From Acanthochromis polyacanthus (taxonomy: Eukaryota > Chordata > Actinopteri > Pomacentridae), in contig NC_067129.1 of the NCBI RefSeq assembly GCF_021347895.1, positions 29,549,690-29,613,689 of the forward strand: a DNA stretch of 64,000 nt, in the 5' to 3' direction. Under the pieces are notes generated by a model. The model saw only the letters and a list, made by a program, of their open reading frames with translations. It was not told the DNA's origin and searched no databases. Position numbers and translations under genes: made by a program. The first letter of the stretch is position 1; the number at the start of each line of letters is the position of its first letter. Shown here piece by piece: positions 1 through 11,842 of the stretch.

Positions 1-640
1 GTTTATTGTTTTGTGGCTGTTTTTTTTGTGTACATGAGCAGGAACAACAGATGCTATTCCCTGCTAGCTGACTCTGGCTTAAATTGTGCACTCTCCCTGC
101 AAAAACAAGCATCGTAATGATAATAAAAATGAATAAAAATGCATATATTGGATAGGCTCCAGCACCCCCCGCGAGATAAAGCGGTGCATAGAGAATGAAT
201 GGATGGTATATATTGGTCAGTGCATATGTCATTTCACATAATTTTCAGCAGTTTTTATGTTCTGAACCCCCTGGTGTGCTTGCATTTTCTTTCACTACTA
301 GAGATATTTGTGTACCACAGTTCAGAAAAAAAAAAGCTTTAGCTTTCTCACTGAAAGCTGTGAGGAATTAAGATTCCATTCTCACAAACTTTAGAGACTC
401 GGGAAGCTTTGTGGTGTCTAAAATCCGCCTTTTATTTATTGTAATAGCTGATTTTTTGACTCACACTGAAGGATTTTTAGGTTTTGTGTAGTTTTTGTCT
501 GTATTTGAACAGGAACAACTGATGCAAATTCACTGCAAGCTGACTCTGGTTATAATTGTGTACTCTCCCTGTAAAAACAAGCACCCAAATAATAAATAGT
601 ACAAAAATGTAAACATTGTTCTGTGCATATGTCATTTTCT
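1..640. repeat. Direct duplication: 1-235 and 477-640
   Basis: CAGGAACAACAGATGC, AGCTGACTCTGGCTTAAATT, CACTCTCCCTGCAAAAACAA and GTGCATATGTCATTTCA at 1-235 are repeated with changes at 477-640. Only the first copy carries the SINE fragment. Confidence 0.75.
152..207 (+). mobile_element. SINE 3'-end fragment with target duplication
   Basis: This 56-bp piece (ATAGGCTCCAGCACCCCCC through GATAAAGCGGTGCATAGAGA to a GGATGG tail) matches the 3' end of the SINE at 60991-61358. Flanks ATATATTGG at 143-151 and 208-216 are a direct duplication. The paralogous stretch at 477-640 lacks the insert. Confidence 0.8.
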
Positions 641-3600
641 GTGACCACAGCACCACCTTATACCATCTGTAGTCGCCTTCAAAAATCTGCAAGAAATGAG
701 CTTAAAAAATGCCATGTATCTATAAGAAAAACAACAAAAAACATACAAAGAGAGCAAGAAAACAATTCAGGGGGATGCAGGCATCCAGTCAGAGTGCATG
801 TCTTTACGGTGGCACTATTTCTCAGCAGATAATGAAGATGCTCTGCTCAGTGCAGAACCAATTAACCCACTACAGAGCGCCGTGGCTGCTGTCTGCTGCC
901 ATGAGGAGAGTTCAGGCCTTGTTAGCCGCTGTGTTGCTGCTGCTGCACACCTGAGGCATGAAAAACCAGGACAGCAGGTGCTCACACACACAAAAGCACG
1001 AGCTTATTGCGAGGAACTTCGCCGACCGGAGCCCGATCCTCGACCCCGAATCCGATTTAAGGCGCCTCTAATCTCGACAATCAATCAACACCCGAGCAGA
1101 TCTTTCTCGTCTTCCTGTAGCCCCGAAACAAACGCAGGTCGGAAACATCACAACACACACACATGCTCGCAGGAATGCCGGGTTGTCATAGTTACGAGCT
1201 TTTCATCAGGTGGAAACGGGAGGAAGGCAGCCAGCAGGTAGTCTTCTCTCACCAAACTGGTCCCTGAGGAGGATCAATTAAAGGCAAACATGGCGGCTGC
1301 TGCACCCTCCTGAGCCCCGAGCACAGAGTACGGCTTTCCTTCTTCTAGGGCGAAAACAATGAAACTAATCTGGCGGCGATTACAGAAACCTCAGTTCTTC
1401 TCCCAAGCATTCACATTTTTGCATATATTTAATGTCCGAGCACCAAAGGTGAGGAGGGCCCTCTTTAAACTCGTGGGTTTCTTCTTTTGGTTTTTTCTCA
1501 TGTCTTTTGAATCGTAGCTTTGCAGGCCAAAAATTACTTGAAAATGGCTGAAAATTTGCACACTCATCAGGAACGGCAACAAATTTGATATTTTATTGAA
1601 CTTGCACAGGTGTGAGCCAAAGCGGATCAATAGCGCCACCTGGAAAATTTCAACCACGAGCTACGACCAGTGCATGTGACCTGCAGCTGTGAAATCTGGC
1701 AGGCAAAAGTTACTCATCATGACGCACTAAAGTATAAATGACAACCATACCTAAAACACAACAGGAAGGCAGAGGCTTTGAATTATGTGTCATATTTTAG
1801 ATGGTTTTGGACCAATTTCTGAACATTTTCAAAGCTAGCAACCCAAACAGGCTAACCCCGACAGAGCTCAAATCTGGCCAGGATGTACACCAGGGATGGG
1901 TGATTAAAAATGATCAAAATGCTACGCCAAAGATGAGGACGTGGAAATGGAAGCTGGTGGACTTTTGACAATTCACTGTGACACAGGAAATGCTGTGGAA
2001 CAAGCTCCAAACTACCTCAGACTTTATATGTGTGATTACAGTCCTGCCCTGATGAATTCTGTAGATTAAAATACAGTCACAGAGAGAGCACCACCTGGTG
2101 GACAGTTTTGATTGGTCGCCATCAAAAAGGCCATTGGCTGAAATACACTCTCAGCCGCAGTGCCACCTGGTGGACATGCTTGGATTCACTGATCCGATCA
2201 GCGCTGCTTGTAGCTTTTATCTCTTCTTTAATATCTTTTAACTAGCTGCCGCTGGCCGTTTGTTTCTGGCTGTCATGCGGTTTGTTTACATGCTTTATGT
2301 TTAATAATCAAAACCATTTGGAGTGATGGCTGTGTTTGCTGTGGCCTCTCTGAAATCTGACGGAAACTCCAAGTTAACACTCGACGAGCAGCTTCCTGCC
2401 TGTTTGCCGTGCAATAAGATCAACATAATTTCCAATTTAGTCTCTCGATGACAGCGATGCTCGACATTCTGTATCTGAGAGAAAATGCACCTGACCTGCA
2501 TGGACACGTTAGCATTTATAAGCAGCTGTTCAGCAAATCTGCAGCTGCTTTCAGGCTTAAACCAGACTGTAAAATCTGCGTGATCTCGCTCGCGGGCTGA
2601 TCTCAGGGTTCTTCCACACCAAGTGGGAACGTATTTTTGTGCCAAACTGTGCTTAGAAAATCACTTTATTTTAAAATTCAGTCAAAGATACAGACATGCT
2701 TGTATTAAGTAGACACACTATCCACACATTTCTATAGATTTTTATGAAGAAGAAAGATATATTTCCAGATAGAAGTTAAATAATTTTCTTTTTTCTTCTT
2801 CTCTTTGATTCCAACCTTTATTTAAATTAAAAAAAAAACAGTAGTAACACCTTTGAAGCCTCTTATCCCCAGCATGTTTGGGTTTTTTTGTTCCGGTCAC
2901 ATTCTTATTCAAAATTTTATGGAAACTACACGACCATGGCCAAAAGAACGAGAACTCAGACATGTTTTCTGTGCAGGATAACAGAGTTACGATGCCAGAA
3001 AACATTATTTAAAAATAAGTAAATTCAATTGTTTGATTATTCATCTTGCAAAAAATGAAAAAAAACAGCAACTATGGAGTTCAGATTTACCAAAGCTGGT
3101 TCCACATACTATCAATATTTTACTACTTTTGTTTGTAATTGGTTTCCACATTTACAGCCTAGATCAGTTAAATAATCCCTGTAATAACGTCACAGCTGCA
3201 CCAAGTGGCAGGCGTTTTGGTGACGTCTTTTTGGTGCACACTCATTATTTTTGACATTTTTTAAAGAATCAGAATAAAGTGCTGTTGGTTTCATGTCTAC
3301 AAATGGCTTCTCAGTTACACCAGATAGCACAGACTTTACTTTTATTTCATTTTTAAGTATTTTTTAATGAAGTAGTTTATTTTTGGCATTTTTAAAAACA
3401 AATAAAGTTGTAGAATGAAGTGATTTTGATGAAATATCACAGTGGAAAGCACAGATTCGCTTTTTTTTAGCCGATTGAATTGCAAATTAATAGGATAAAA
3501 TCTGATAATTCTTCATGTTTTTAAAGTTTCCGGCTGATAAATCTTTTAAATGACAACACTTTGCAACTGAAAATGCACAAATGTTGGGTGCAGCTAAACA

Positions 3601-5680
3601 ACTAAAGGCAAGAAACACAGAAAACTGAGATTTTTTTTTAGTCTAGTTGGGGCACACACTTAATTTTTGTCATTTTTTAAAAAATGAGACATTGACAAAT
3701 CATTTTGATGAAATATCAGAATTTCAAGCTAAAATTTGGTTCATTTTTCTGCACGTCTCAAACTTCTAAAACAAGAAGAACTGATGGCAGATGGTTCTAC
3801 TCAAATCAGATAAATAATAAAACCAAAAGAGGACTTCTACTGCACATTTATCACAAACTGAAACCAAAACACGAGCCGCCAAACCAAAACCTGTCTGCAG
3901 GGCCTCTATCTGACGTCAAACATGTTTTATCTATTTAAAAAAGTGAGTTTAGCATTAGCAGGGTCACTGTTTAAACACTCAAATATCACAACAGGATCAT
4001 AAAAAACGTCACCCAGGACTGCAACACGGTCAGAAAGCTGCAGATTCTGTCTGTCTTTACAGTTTTTACCACCGATAAACTGCCGTTTTGGTGATTTTTT
4101 TTAAAACATGCTTTTTTTAACTAAATAAATACGTTTTCAGTGAATTAGATGAGTTCTGAAAACACACAGACTAAATACGCCTTTTATCACAGCGATGTAA
4201 ATGAAACATTCAGCTGCACCAGATAAACTTCAGTCAGGCCGATCAGATTGGGAGTGTTTGTCTGAAGCAGCTTCAGTTAAATCCAACATTAGAATGATAA
4301 CCCTAAATTGATATGAGTGTAAATCTGAGCACAAAGGATCCGTTTGAAGCCCAGCAGGGGGACGGACTTAATTACCGCTGAGACAAAACTGAAGGAAACA
4401 AATCGACGAGGTTGAGAGCTTTAACAAAATTCTGCTTGTGTTAATTAAGAATTGCTCGTCTCGTTGTAACGAAACGCAGCAGTTTGTGAAGCTAATTACC
4501 CTCAGATATCATATTATAGTCCACTGTCATTTAGAAAATCTTATTTTATGCTTTCATTGAAAATAGTTTGTGTAGAGAAAACATGAGATGAACAAACGTC
4601 AACTTGATATTAGGCAACATCATCTACAAGTTCTAATGTTTTAACATCTGGATTTAAGGATATTTATTATTTAAAAACAAGTGTTTCTGTGAAGTTAAAG
4701 GTAAAAGGATGGACTCAGAGGATTATTTTCCATGATAACAAAGGAAGGACGACCTCAAAGCAGCAGTTTTACAGATGTTATCAAGGCCTTTTCATATTAT
4801 ATTCCTGTAATTTGGTGGAGCAATTACACACAAATGTAATTATACAATGTTCTTCATAATCATCTAGGCAACTATTAAAAAACAGTCATGAAACTTGGTG
4901 ATACCATTTATGTCACCATCAGGATGAACTGAGACCAGTTTTATATGTTCTGTTTTTTTCTAATATGGGGTCACAAACAACTCAAACTCTTTGGATTACC
5001 AGTAAAAACTCAATAACATTGAAGAAAATCTGCAAATTTACCACATTTGCTCCCCATGTTCTGGATAATTCCTGTCTATATGGTAAATCCAAAGCATTTT
5101 TGGCATTAATTGGGATGTTTACAAGGATACAGTCAGTGTTTTGCTCTTAAAAACGAGCAAGGATGTTTAATTTATCGATGTCAAATTAAAATCACGGTTT
5201 GAAACTATGCAGTGAAACTACGCTGCCTTCCCTTGTGTGGCAGCGTGTAATTTTCTAGTGAAGACAAGCTTTATTGCACATTTTAAATCTATTACAAACT
5301 GAATATTGAGCTGAAGATCTACCTAAAAGCTAATATATTGCAAATCAAACTGCAATATCTGTAAATTAGCTAAATTGGAAACAGATATTTTCCCCCACGC
5401 TGATAAATCCCATCAATTAGTCACACCTTTTTAGCATCACCTCCATTAAAACTAGACAGAGGAGCTAAATGTGCTCTTATTTTGAGTAATGGAATGTTTG
5501 ACAGTAGAAACTTCAAGACAAAGTGCAACATGTGCCTTTACTGCCTTTTAACAGACGAATTGGACTCAAGAGAGGACACTGACTGATAGATAACTTTCAC
5601 AGCTTTAGTTTGTCATTGGACACAACTCACTGCATAAAGGGAAGCTTCCCTGCTTTTTGTAAAGTTGCTTTGTTACTCAC
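641..5680. other. Intron, mostly unique sequence
   Basis: This is downstream intron of galnt10 (no further exon found). 850-1370 is relatively GC-rich. CCACCTGG-type motifs occur at 1636, 2092 and 2163. 2640-5600 is A/T-rich with no recognised element; about 3697-3770 resembles 56640-56715 (TTTCAAGCTWARATTTGGTT). No gene seen. Confidence 0.6.
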
Positions 5681-5864
5681 TCGAAGGGCTCGCTGGGGTC
5701 GTCTCGCTGCATCTCGGTGGGGATGGGGATCCGTTTGTAGTACATCTCCCAGTCAAACGCCCCTCGCATGGCGTCGCCCGCCTGGGTGTCGTAGCCGAAG
5801 TTATCGTGGTCGATGACGTCGATCATCGGACACACGATGGTCTTCCTGTTCTGGGCGATTCGGT
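5681..5864 (-). CDS. galnt10: galnt10-like exon: catalytic domain into Gal/GalNAc-T motif
   Basis: This internal exon is 184 nt (2 + 60x3 + 2). The acceptor is tctcag|ACCGAATC and the donor is TTCGA|gtgagt on the minus strand. It encodes [40 protein letters not shown] and [32 protein letters not shown] begins the stretch leading into the Gal/GalNAc-T motif of the catalytic site. The remaining catalytic exons (expected to begin with a Ser-Pro-Val-Met-Ala-Gly-like sequence) and the ricin-type lectin domain were not found in 1-5680, so they lie off the window. DRIAQNRKT and VIDHD favour GALNT10 over GALNTL6, where Asn-Gln and a different His-rich segment are expected. That comparison is from memory of the families. 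Confidence 0.94.
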
Positions 5865-5884
5865 CTGAGAGACACAGAAGGAGG

Positions 5885-7015
5885 CAGAGAGTTGTTTGCT
5901 TAAAATCTATATATCCCACAGTTTGTATTCATGCCTGTGTGCAACCTTCATCTACACTACTGAAACAGGAAGTTTACCAAATACCGGTCAGTCTTTGTCA
6001 TTTCACAAAGCAGTAGATGTCCATTGTCAGGGTCAAAAAGATGCTTCAAATCAGGATGGTACTTGGCCCCAGAAAGTTCCTGAAGTTCCTAAAAAATAAA
6101 GTCTTTGGTCGAAATTTCACCAACTTTTGAGCCTCTAACATCAGTGAAATTTGATATGTGGTAAGTTTGAGAAGACAAAGTCCCAGTTTGGTGCCATTTT
6201 GATTTGAAGCTGTCAAAAATTATTTGAAAAAAAAACTGTCAAAAATGACTTGAAACGTATGCAAAGATATTCAAACTGTGTTTAAAATAAGATAAGGAAA
6301 TGTCTAAAATGACAAAAACATTCATCCAGAATGATTTAAAGTTGTCAAAAATGACAATAATCAATAATTATTGGCCCTTGATATTGGATAAAGTGCACAC
6401 TTTTTAAACAAAGCTCGTACTGTGTCTCCAGAGAGTTCTTGTAAGTGTGTATATATCGATGGATCCATATTTTCTACTAGTTTTTGGAAGACATTTCACT
6501 AAGTTGTGAGGCTCTAATATCAGTAGAATTTAATGTGTGGAAAGTTTAACAAGACAAGGTTAAAATTTTTGCTGCTTTGACCATATACTGATGTGGACTC
6601 ATCAGTAGAACCATAAAAACTGGTGTTCATCGGCGTCTGGATGTTGGTTTTATATGTGCAAAGTTACAAGTTAGTTCTAAGTTGTCTTCATGTGGTAATT
6701 TACCATAGGAGGCTTTTCTTTTCCTTAGTGGGAAACATGGAGACACCCATGTCCAGACACTTTAAGGAATTAGTTTGAAAATTTTCCATTTTCAGGAGCC
6801 AACAGCTAAATATTTGGCCTCATCTGTGAGAATTTTAGTAAAAATATGGCTCCATCCATATATATTCAGTTAGAGGAATTTTATGTAGACTTAATGCCAC
6901 TTTGGTTTGAAACTTTTTCACTTTTTTCCCATTATCAAAGACCAACAATGAAAAATTTGGCCTCCACTGGATCCATTCAGTCAGTATGATCTTCTGGAAA
7001 CTGTCTCAGTCTTCA
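5885..7015. repeat. Family B copies beside the exon at 5681-5864
   Basis: TATTCATGCCTGTGTGCAAC (about 5927), GTCTTTGGTCGAAATTTCAC (6101), AGGCTCTAATATCAGTAGAA (about 6509) and TGGATCCATATTTTC (about 6459) are diverged members of the family arrayed at 11843-13400. Confidence 0.65.
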
Positions 7016-8024
7016 TTACATGTCAGGGCTGTGTGAGTTTCTTTTCTGGAGATATTGAACCCTTTAAAAAGTTTTGCGAGTTTTATTGAAGGTGGAAATA
7101 CAAAATATAGTACTTCCATCACGAATTTCTCAAAATTCTGCCAAAATATTTAACAGAACTTAATTCTGGGTCCCATACAACAAACAAGTGAAAAAAATCT
7201 GAGATGGTGACGGTATTTGCTATAAACTGACCCAGATGTGTGGTTATTTGCTTCTGAGCTGCAAAACATACCAGAGTCAGGCTGAATGTGACTTAAAGTG
7301 CGTCAACAAAGGTGACAAATAGGCTGACGGAGGATGAGCAACACGTCCTGCTGTCATCTCTGCTGCTTTAAGTCCAAAACAATTCCACTGGAGTTGTTGT
7401 TTATTGAGCCTGAAGTCTTCATTTCTACACCACATCTCCAGTCTAAATGCGGTTTAGTTGAAAAACGTAGCTTTAAAGAGTCGGTTCTGACAGCAAACAA
7501 ACACGTGTGACGGCGGTTTTGTTAATTTATCGAAGGTTCTTTTTATCGTGCAGTCGACTGGATGCCAACCTGAGATGTAGTTTTGCTCGTTATTTTGTCA
7601 CAGGCTCCATTAATAACGTCGCAGAGTGTCACGTTGAGCTGTAATGAACATGATGCCTGTTTGTGTTCCGCGCCGGCGGCTCGGCGTTCCTTATTCCCGC
7701 TCGGTGTGTAAACAGCTTGACAGCGAGGCGGCGCGGGTCATGAGGTTTGTTGTGAAACGGTTCCAAGTGGGACGACGCCACGCTGGGAAAACACGACCCA
7801 ACACGGCGCCTTAATGGAAAAGAGGGTAATTGAGAAAGTGAGAGCGTGTCTGCGAGCGAGTCCATCAGTCGGAGGAGGAGGCACTCAGCCTCCCAGCGGG
7901 GGAGCCCAGTTTATGTGGCATACATTACTGAGCTGGATGGTGGGAGGCTGTTTGGCAGCAACATAAACACTTTGGGCTCTGCGACCTTCAAAGTGAGACT
8001 CGAGGACGTTTTTTTCTTGTTTAA
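7016..8024. other. Intron, unique; GC-rich core 7660-7915
   Basis: The 7660-7915 stretch (CGCGCCGGCGGCTCGGCG, GACGACGCCACGCTGGGAAA, GGGTAATTGAGAAAGTGAGA) stands out in base composition from the A/T-rich neighbourhood. It has no convincing coding frame and may be a conserved regulatory segment. Confidence 0.3.
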
Positions 8025-8089
8025 GAACAAAAAATGGAATTAAGTGCAACGTTTTCAAACAAGGGTGGCGTTTGGAGCCAGAAAGTTCC
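8025..8089. repeat. Family B fragment at the edge of the Tc1 relic
   Basis: AATGGAATTAAGTGCAACGT followed by CAAACAAGGGTGGCGTTTGG and CCAGAAAGTTCCT aligns with AATGGAATAAAGTGCAATAT and its continuation near 45280. Confidence 0.5.
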
Positions 8090-9364
8090 TATAAAGTTCC
8101 TGATCAGCAATGCTAATCAGAAAAGAGGCTTCAGTTTGGACTCTGGATCCATGGAAGAAGGTCATGTGATCTGATGAGCTCATTTACCCTGTTCCTGTGT
8201 GATGGGGGCATCAGGGTAAGAAGAGAGGCAGATGAAGTGATGTCCTCATCATGGCTAGTTCCTACAAGCCCAGTAAGACAGATAAGAGCCTCCCTTTGGA
8301 TATTTACTGCAGTGATGAATATGTTTCAGCTGCAACAACTTCTTTAACCCAAGCTGATGAAGAGAAAAGCTTCTTATTTCTTAAACAATGATGTTTGAAG
8401 ACATATCCTGTGGTCATAGAAAGGATGTCTCTGATGAATCTGTCTCTGAAGGGTCAAATTATTGCCCTGCATCAAGCAAAGAAAACAACTAAGGAGATTT
8501 ATGAAACTTCTAAAATCAGGTTAAGAACCGTCCAACGCATTATTAAAACCTGAAGGATAGTGGAGAACCATCATCTACCAGGAACAAATGTGGTCAGAAC
8601 AAACTCTTAGATGATTGTAGGAAATCAACAGTAGAACTCACGGTTACATTTAATAGTGAAAGTAAGAAGCATTTCCACACGCACAATGCAAAGGGAACTC
8701 AAAGGATTGGGACTAAACAGCTGTAGCTCTAAGAAAACCACTGATCAGTGAGGCTAATAAAAAAAAAAAAGCCTTCAGTTTGCTGGTAGCATAAAGATTG
8801 GACTCTGGATCAATGGAAGACGGTCATATGGTCTGATGAGTCCAAATTTACCCTGTTCCAGAGTGATGGGGGCATCAGGGTAAGAAGAGAGGCAGATGAA
8901 GTGATGAACTCATCATGGCTAGTGTCTAGCAGCATGTGGGGGTTAGAGTTATGATCTGGGGTTGGTCAGGTTCACCAACGTTATGTTCCCAAAGAATGAG
9001 GTCAGCTGATACATGAAGATACTGAATGACCAGGTCTTTCCATCAGTGGAGGTTTTCTTCTCTGATGGCATGGACATGTTCCAAGATGACGATGTCAGGA
9101 TTCATGGGCTCACGTTGAGAATGAGTGGATCAGGGAGCATGAGATGGATTGTCCTCCACAGAGTCCAGACCTCAGCCCCACTGAGAATCTTTGGGGTGTT
9201 CTGGAGAAGACTTTGTCCGACTCTCCCATCATCAATATTAGATCTTGGTAGAAAATGAATGATTAAGCTTAGCGAACAGTGCCACAGTGAATGTGTGTCG
9301 TTCTTGGAGCTAACAGCAGTCCACTGAAATATTAGAGTCTGTGACTTTTTTTGGACGGGCAGTG
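8090..9364 (+). mobile_element. Degenerate Tc1-like transposon relic, rearranged
   Basis: The plus strand carries recognisable remnants of a Tc1 transposase gene of a common fish type. A helix-turn-helix region lies at about 8420-8550. The stretch around D1 is at 8800-8900 (GGACTCTGGATCAATGG, GTCTGATGAGTCC, GTTCCAGAGTGATGG). The D2 region is at 9080-9105 (TTCCAAGATGACGATG) and the E region at 9180-9200 (CCCCACTGAGAATC). The 3' end is at 9330-9364 (GAAATATTAG then GGACGGGCAGTG before TA). Stops and indels abound. Part of the D1 region occurs twice: 8090-8275 repeats 8745-8920. No matching 5' inverted repeat was found. The 3' terminus is 16 bp from the exon that starts at 9381. Confidence 0.85.
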
Positions 9365-9380
9365 TATATTTGTTCCTCAC

Positions 9381-9566
9381 CCAGCAGTGGAGGCAGCCAG
9401 TTGACGTTAGCTTCACAGTGGGAGTCCAGGAAGGTGATGACTTCTCCTTTAGCAGCAGCAGCTCCCAGCAGGCGAGTCCTGATCAGACCTTCCCTCTTCT
9501 TGGTCCTCAGGATGCGAACCTTTGGCATCCGCATCATGTATTCCTCCAGCGCCACCTTCAGGTGTT
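9381..9566 (-). CDS. galnt10: galnt10-like exon: DxH metal-binding motif
   Basis: This internal exon is 186 nt (2 + 61x3 + 1). The acceptor is tgcag|AACACC and the donor is CTGG|gtgagg on the minus strand. It encodes [38 protein letters not shown], and [20 protein letters not shown]. The DSH triad is the DxH motif that, in this family, holds Mn2+ and the UDP diphosphate. [10 protein letters not shown] is also family-diagnostic. All expected residues are present, so nothing suggests a pseudogene. The trailing G joins AC of the next exon to give Asp (PPLLDRIA). The 5' splice site is only 16 bp from the end of a Tc1 relic (8090-9364), which is unusual for a constitutive exon. Confidence 0.94.
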
Positions 9567-10213
9567 CTGCACAGAGATAAAAGGAAGGAGATGTATTAAA
9601 ACAGAGATCATTTTCACTGTTTGTAGTGCTGTTTGTTGAGTGGTGTAAGTTTCTCTTCACTCATGTTGTTTTCTCTCATCCTCACATATCTGCATCTGTC
9701 ATTTTCTTCATTTTTTAGGGCAGCTGTAAACAACAGAGGAGGTTTATAATTATGGATATTAGAGTAAACAAACCATTCCTTTGTGAAAAGAGGAAATTAT
9801 TCTTCTGACATGATGGATTTCAACCATCCATCCTGTCACACTGGCCCAGAAAATATTTACTTTTGCTTTTTTGTCTTTTTTTATTCCTTTATTGTCTCTT
9901 TGTTCCAGCCATTCAATCATACAAAAGTCATGTTATTCATAACTCATCACAGATCACCATGGAAATCTAGAAAATAGAGGAGAAGCTGCGAAAGAGTCAT
10001 ATCTTAACACAAACCACATAGTTTTAACGCTTAACCGAGCTTCTAACCTGTCGTTCTGAGACTATGAACCAAACCAAACCAAATCCCATCGTTTTGGCAC
10101 CTAAACCAAAGGAAACAAGCAAAAACAAACCTTAAATCTGAGGATAATGGTTCTATGCAAGATCCACCCTGACTTCTCTAAGTGAAGGCCGAGTTTTATT
10201 GTTGTAAAGCTTA
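9567..10213. other. Intron next to the acceptor of the 9381-9566 exon
   Basis: Unique A/T-rich sequence with AAACCAAACC-like tracts at about 10067-10125. No gene or recognised element. Confidence 0.5.
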
Positions 10214-10215
10214 TA

Positions 10216-11840
10216 CAGTGCCTTGTGAAAGTATTCGGCCCCCTTGAACTTTTCAACCTTTCGCCACATTTCAGGCTTCAAACATAAAGATATAAAATTT
10301 TAATTTTTTGTCAAGAACAACAAGTGGGACACAATCGTGCAGTGCAATGAAATTTATTGGATATTTTAAACTTTTTTAACAAATAAAAACCTGAAAAGTG
10401 GGGTGTGCAATATTATTCGGCCCCCTTGCATTAATACTTTGTAGCGCCACCTTTTGCTGCAATTACAGCTGCAAGTCGCTTGGGGTATGTCTCTATCAGT
10501 TTTGCACATCCAGAGACTGAAATTCTTGCCCATTCTTCCTTGCAAAACAGCTCGAGCTCAGTGAGGTTGGATGGAGAGCGTTTGTGAATAGCAGTCTTCA
10601 GCTCTGCCCACAGATTCTCGATTGGATTCAGGTCTGGACTTTGACTTGGCCATTCTAACACCTGGATACGTTTATTTGTCAACCATTCCATTGTCGATTT
10701 GGCTTTATGTTTTGGATCATTGTCCTGTTGGAAGATAAATCTCCGTCCCAGTCTCAGGTCTTTTGCAGACTCCAACAGGTTTTCTTCCAGAATGGTCCTG
10801 TATTTGGCTCCATTCATCTTCCATCAATTTGAACCATCTTCCCTGTCCCTGCTGAAGAAAAGCAGGCCCAAACCATGAGGCTGCCACCACCATGTTTGAC
10901 AGTGGGGATGGTGTGTTCAGGGTGATGAGCTGTGTTGCTTTTACGCCAAACATATCGTTTTGCATTGTGGCCAAAAAGTTGGATTTTGGTTCCATCTGAC
11001 CAGAGCACCTTCTTCCACATGTTTGGTGTGTCTCCCAGGTGGCTTGTGGCAAACTTCAAACCAGACTTTTTATGGATATCTTTGAGAAATGGCTTTCTTC
11101 TTGCCACTCTTCCATAAAGGCCAGATTTGTGCAGTGTACGACTGATTGTTGTCCTATGGACAGACTCTCCCACCTCAGCTGTAGATCTCTGCAGTTCATC
11201 CAGAGTGATCATGGGCCTCTTGGCTGCATCTCTGATCAGTCTTCTCCTTGTTCAAGGTGAAAATTTAGAGGGACAGCCGGGTCATGGTAGATTTGCAGTG
11301 GTCTGATACTCCTTCCATTTCAATATGATTGCTTGCACAGTGCTCCTTGAGATGTTTAAAGCTTGGGAAATCTTTTTGTATCCAAATCCGGCTTTAAACT
11401 TCTCCACAACAGTATCTGGGACCTGCCTGGTGTGTTCCTTGGTCTTCATGATGCTCTCTGCACTTTAAACAGAACCCTGAGACTATCACAGAGCAGGTGC
11501 ATTTATACGGAGACTTGATTCCACACAGGTGGATTCTATTTATCATCATCAGTCATTTAGGACAACATTGGATCATTCAGAGATCCTCACTGAACTTCTG
11601 GAGTGAGTTTGCTGCACTGAAAGTAAAGGGGCCGAATAATATTGCACGCCCCACTTTTCAGTTTTTTATTTGTTAAAAAAGTATAAAATATCCAATAAAT
11701 TTCATTCCACTTCAAGATTGTGTCCCAATTGTTGTTGATTCTTGACAAAAAATTTAAATTTTATATCTTTATGTTTGAAGCCTGAAATGTGGTGAAAGGT
11801 TGAAAAGTTCAAGGGGGCCGAATACTTTCACAAGGCACTG
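10216..11840 (-). mobile_element. Tc1-like DNA transposon with ~210-bp TIRs (decayed)
   Basis: The element is 1625 bp and begins CAGTGCCTTGTGAAAGTATT, with the inverted copy ending at 11840. TA duplications are at 10214-10215 and 11841-11842. The arms are about 210 bp (10216-10427 and 11630-11840). They diverge at a dozen or so positions by eye, so it is older than the 51276-52909 element. It inserted at the edge of a family B repeat: sequence right of the element (TATTCATGTTTGTGTGCATC) matches uninterrupted family B sequence near 5928. Confidence 0.93.
10431..11449 (-). pseudogene. Tc1-like transposase pseudogene
   Basis: The relic starts at ATG 11447-11449 (MKTKEHTRQVPDTVVEKF) and ends at TAA 10431-10433 (GGATKY). 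A helix-turn-helix region (KKISQALNISRSTVQ) is followed by two in-frame TGA codons, in LP*PGCPSK and SP*TRRR. Both sit where Arg (CGA) is expected, so both look like CpG-to-TpG decay. A 1-nt loss at about 10816 (IDGR then frame change to MNGAKYR) breaks the frame before the second catalytic Asp. The catalytic motifs can still be seen: WSDGTK (D1, with the usual following Glu changed to Gly), [10 protein letters not shown] (D2) and NPIENLW (E). One added base would give 340 codons including the stop, the normal length for the family. It is not functional. Confidence 0.9.
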
Positions 11841-11842
11841 TA

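Noticed and set aside
798..1241. 147-codon open frame
   Set aside because: No recognisable domain, no splice context, and it overlaps other frames in GC-rich intron.
1630..2180. CTCF sites at CCACCTGG(TGG) motifs
   Set aside because: The motif recurs as part of small dispersed repeats (also 25904, 26243) and matches only the core; too weak to call.
9310..9380. Extension of the galnt10 reading frame past 9381
   Set aside because: It continues beyond a good donor (gtgagg) into transposon sequence; codon phase with the next exon needs the splice.
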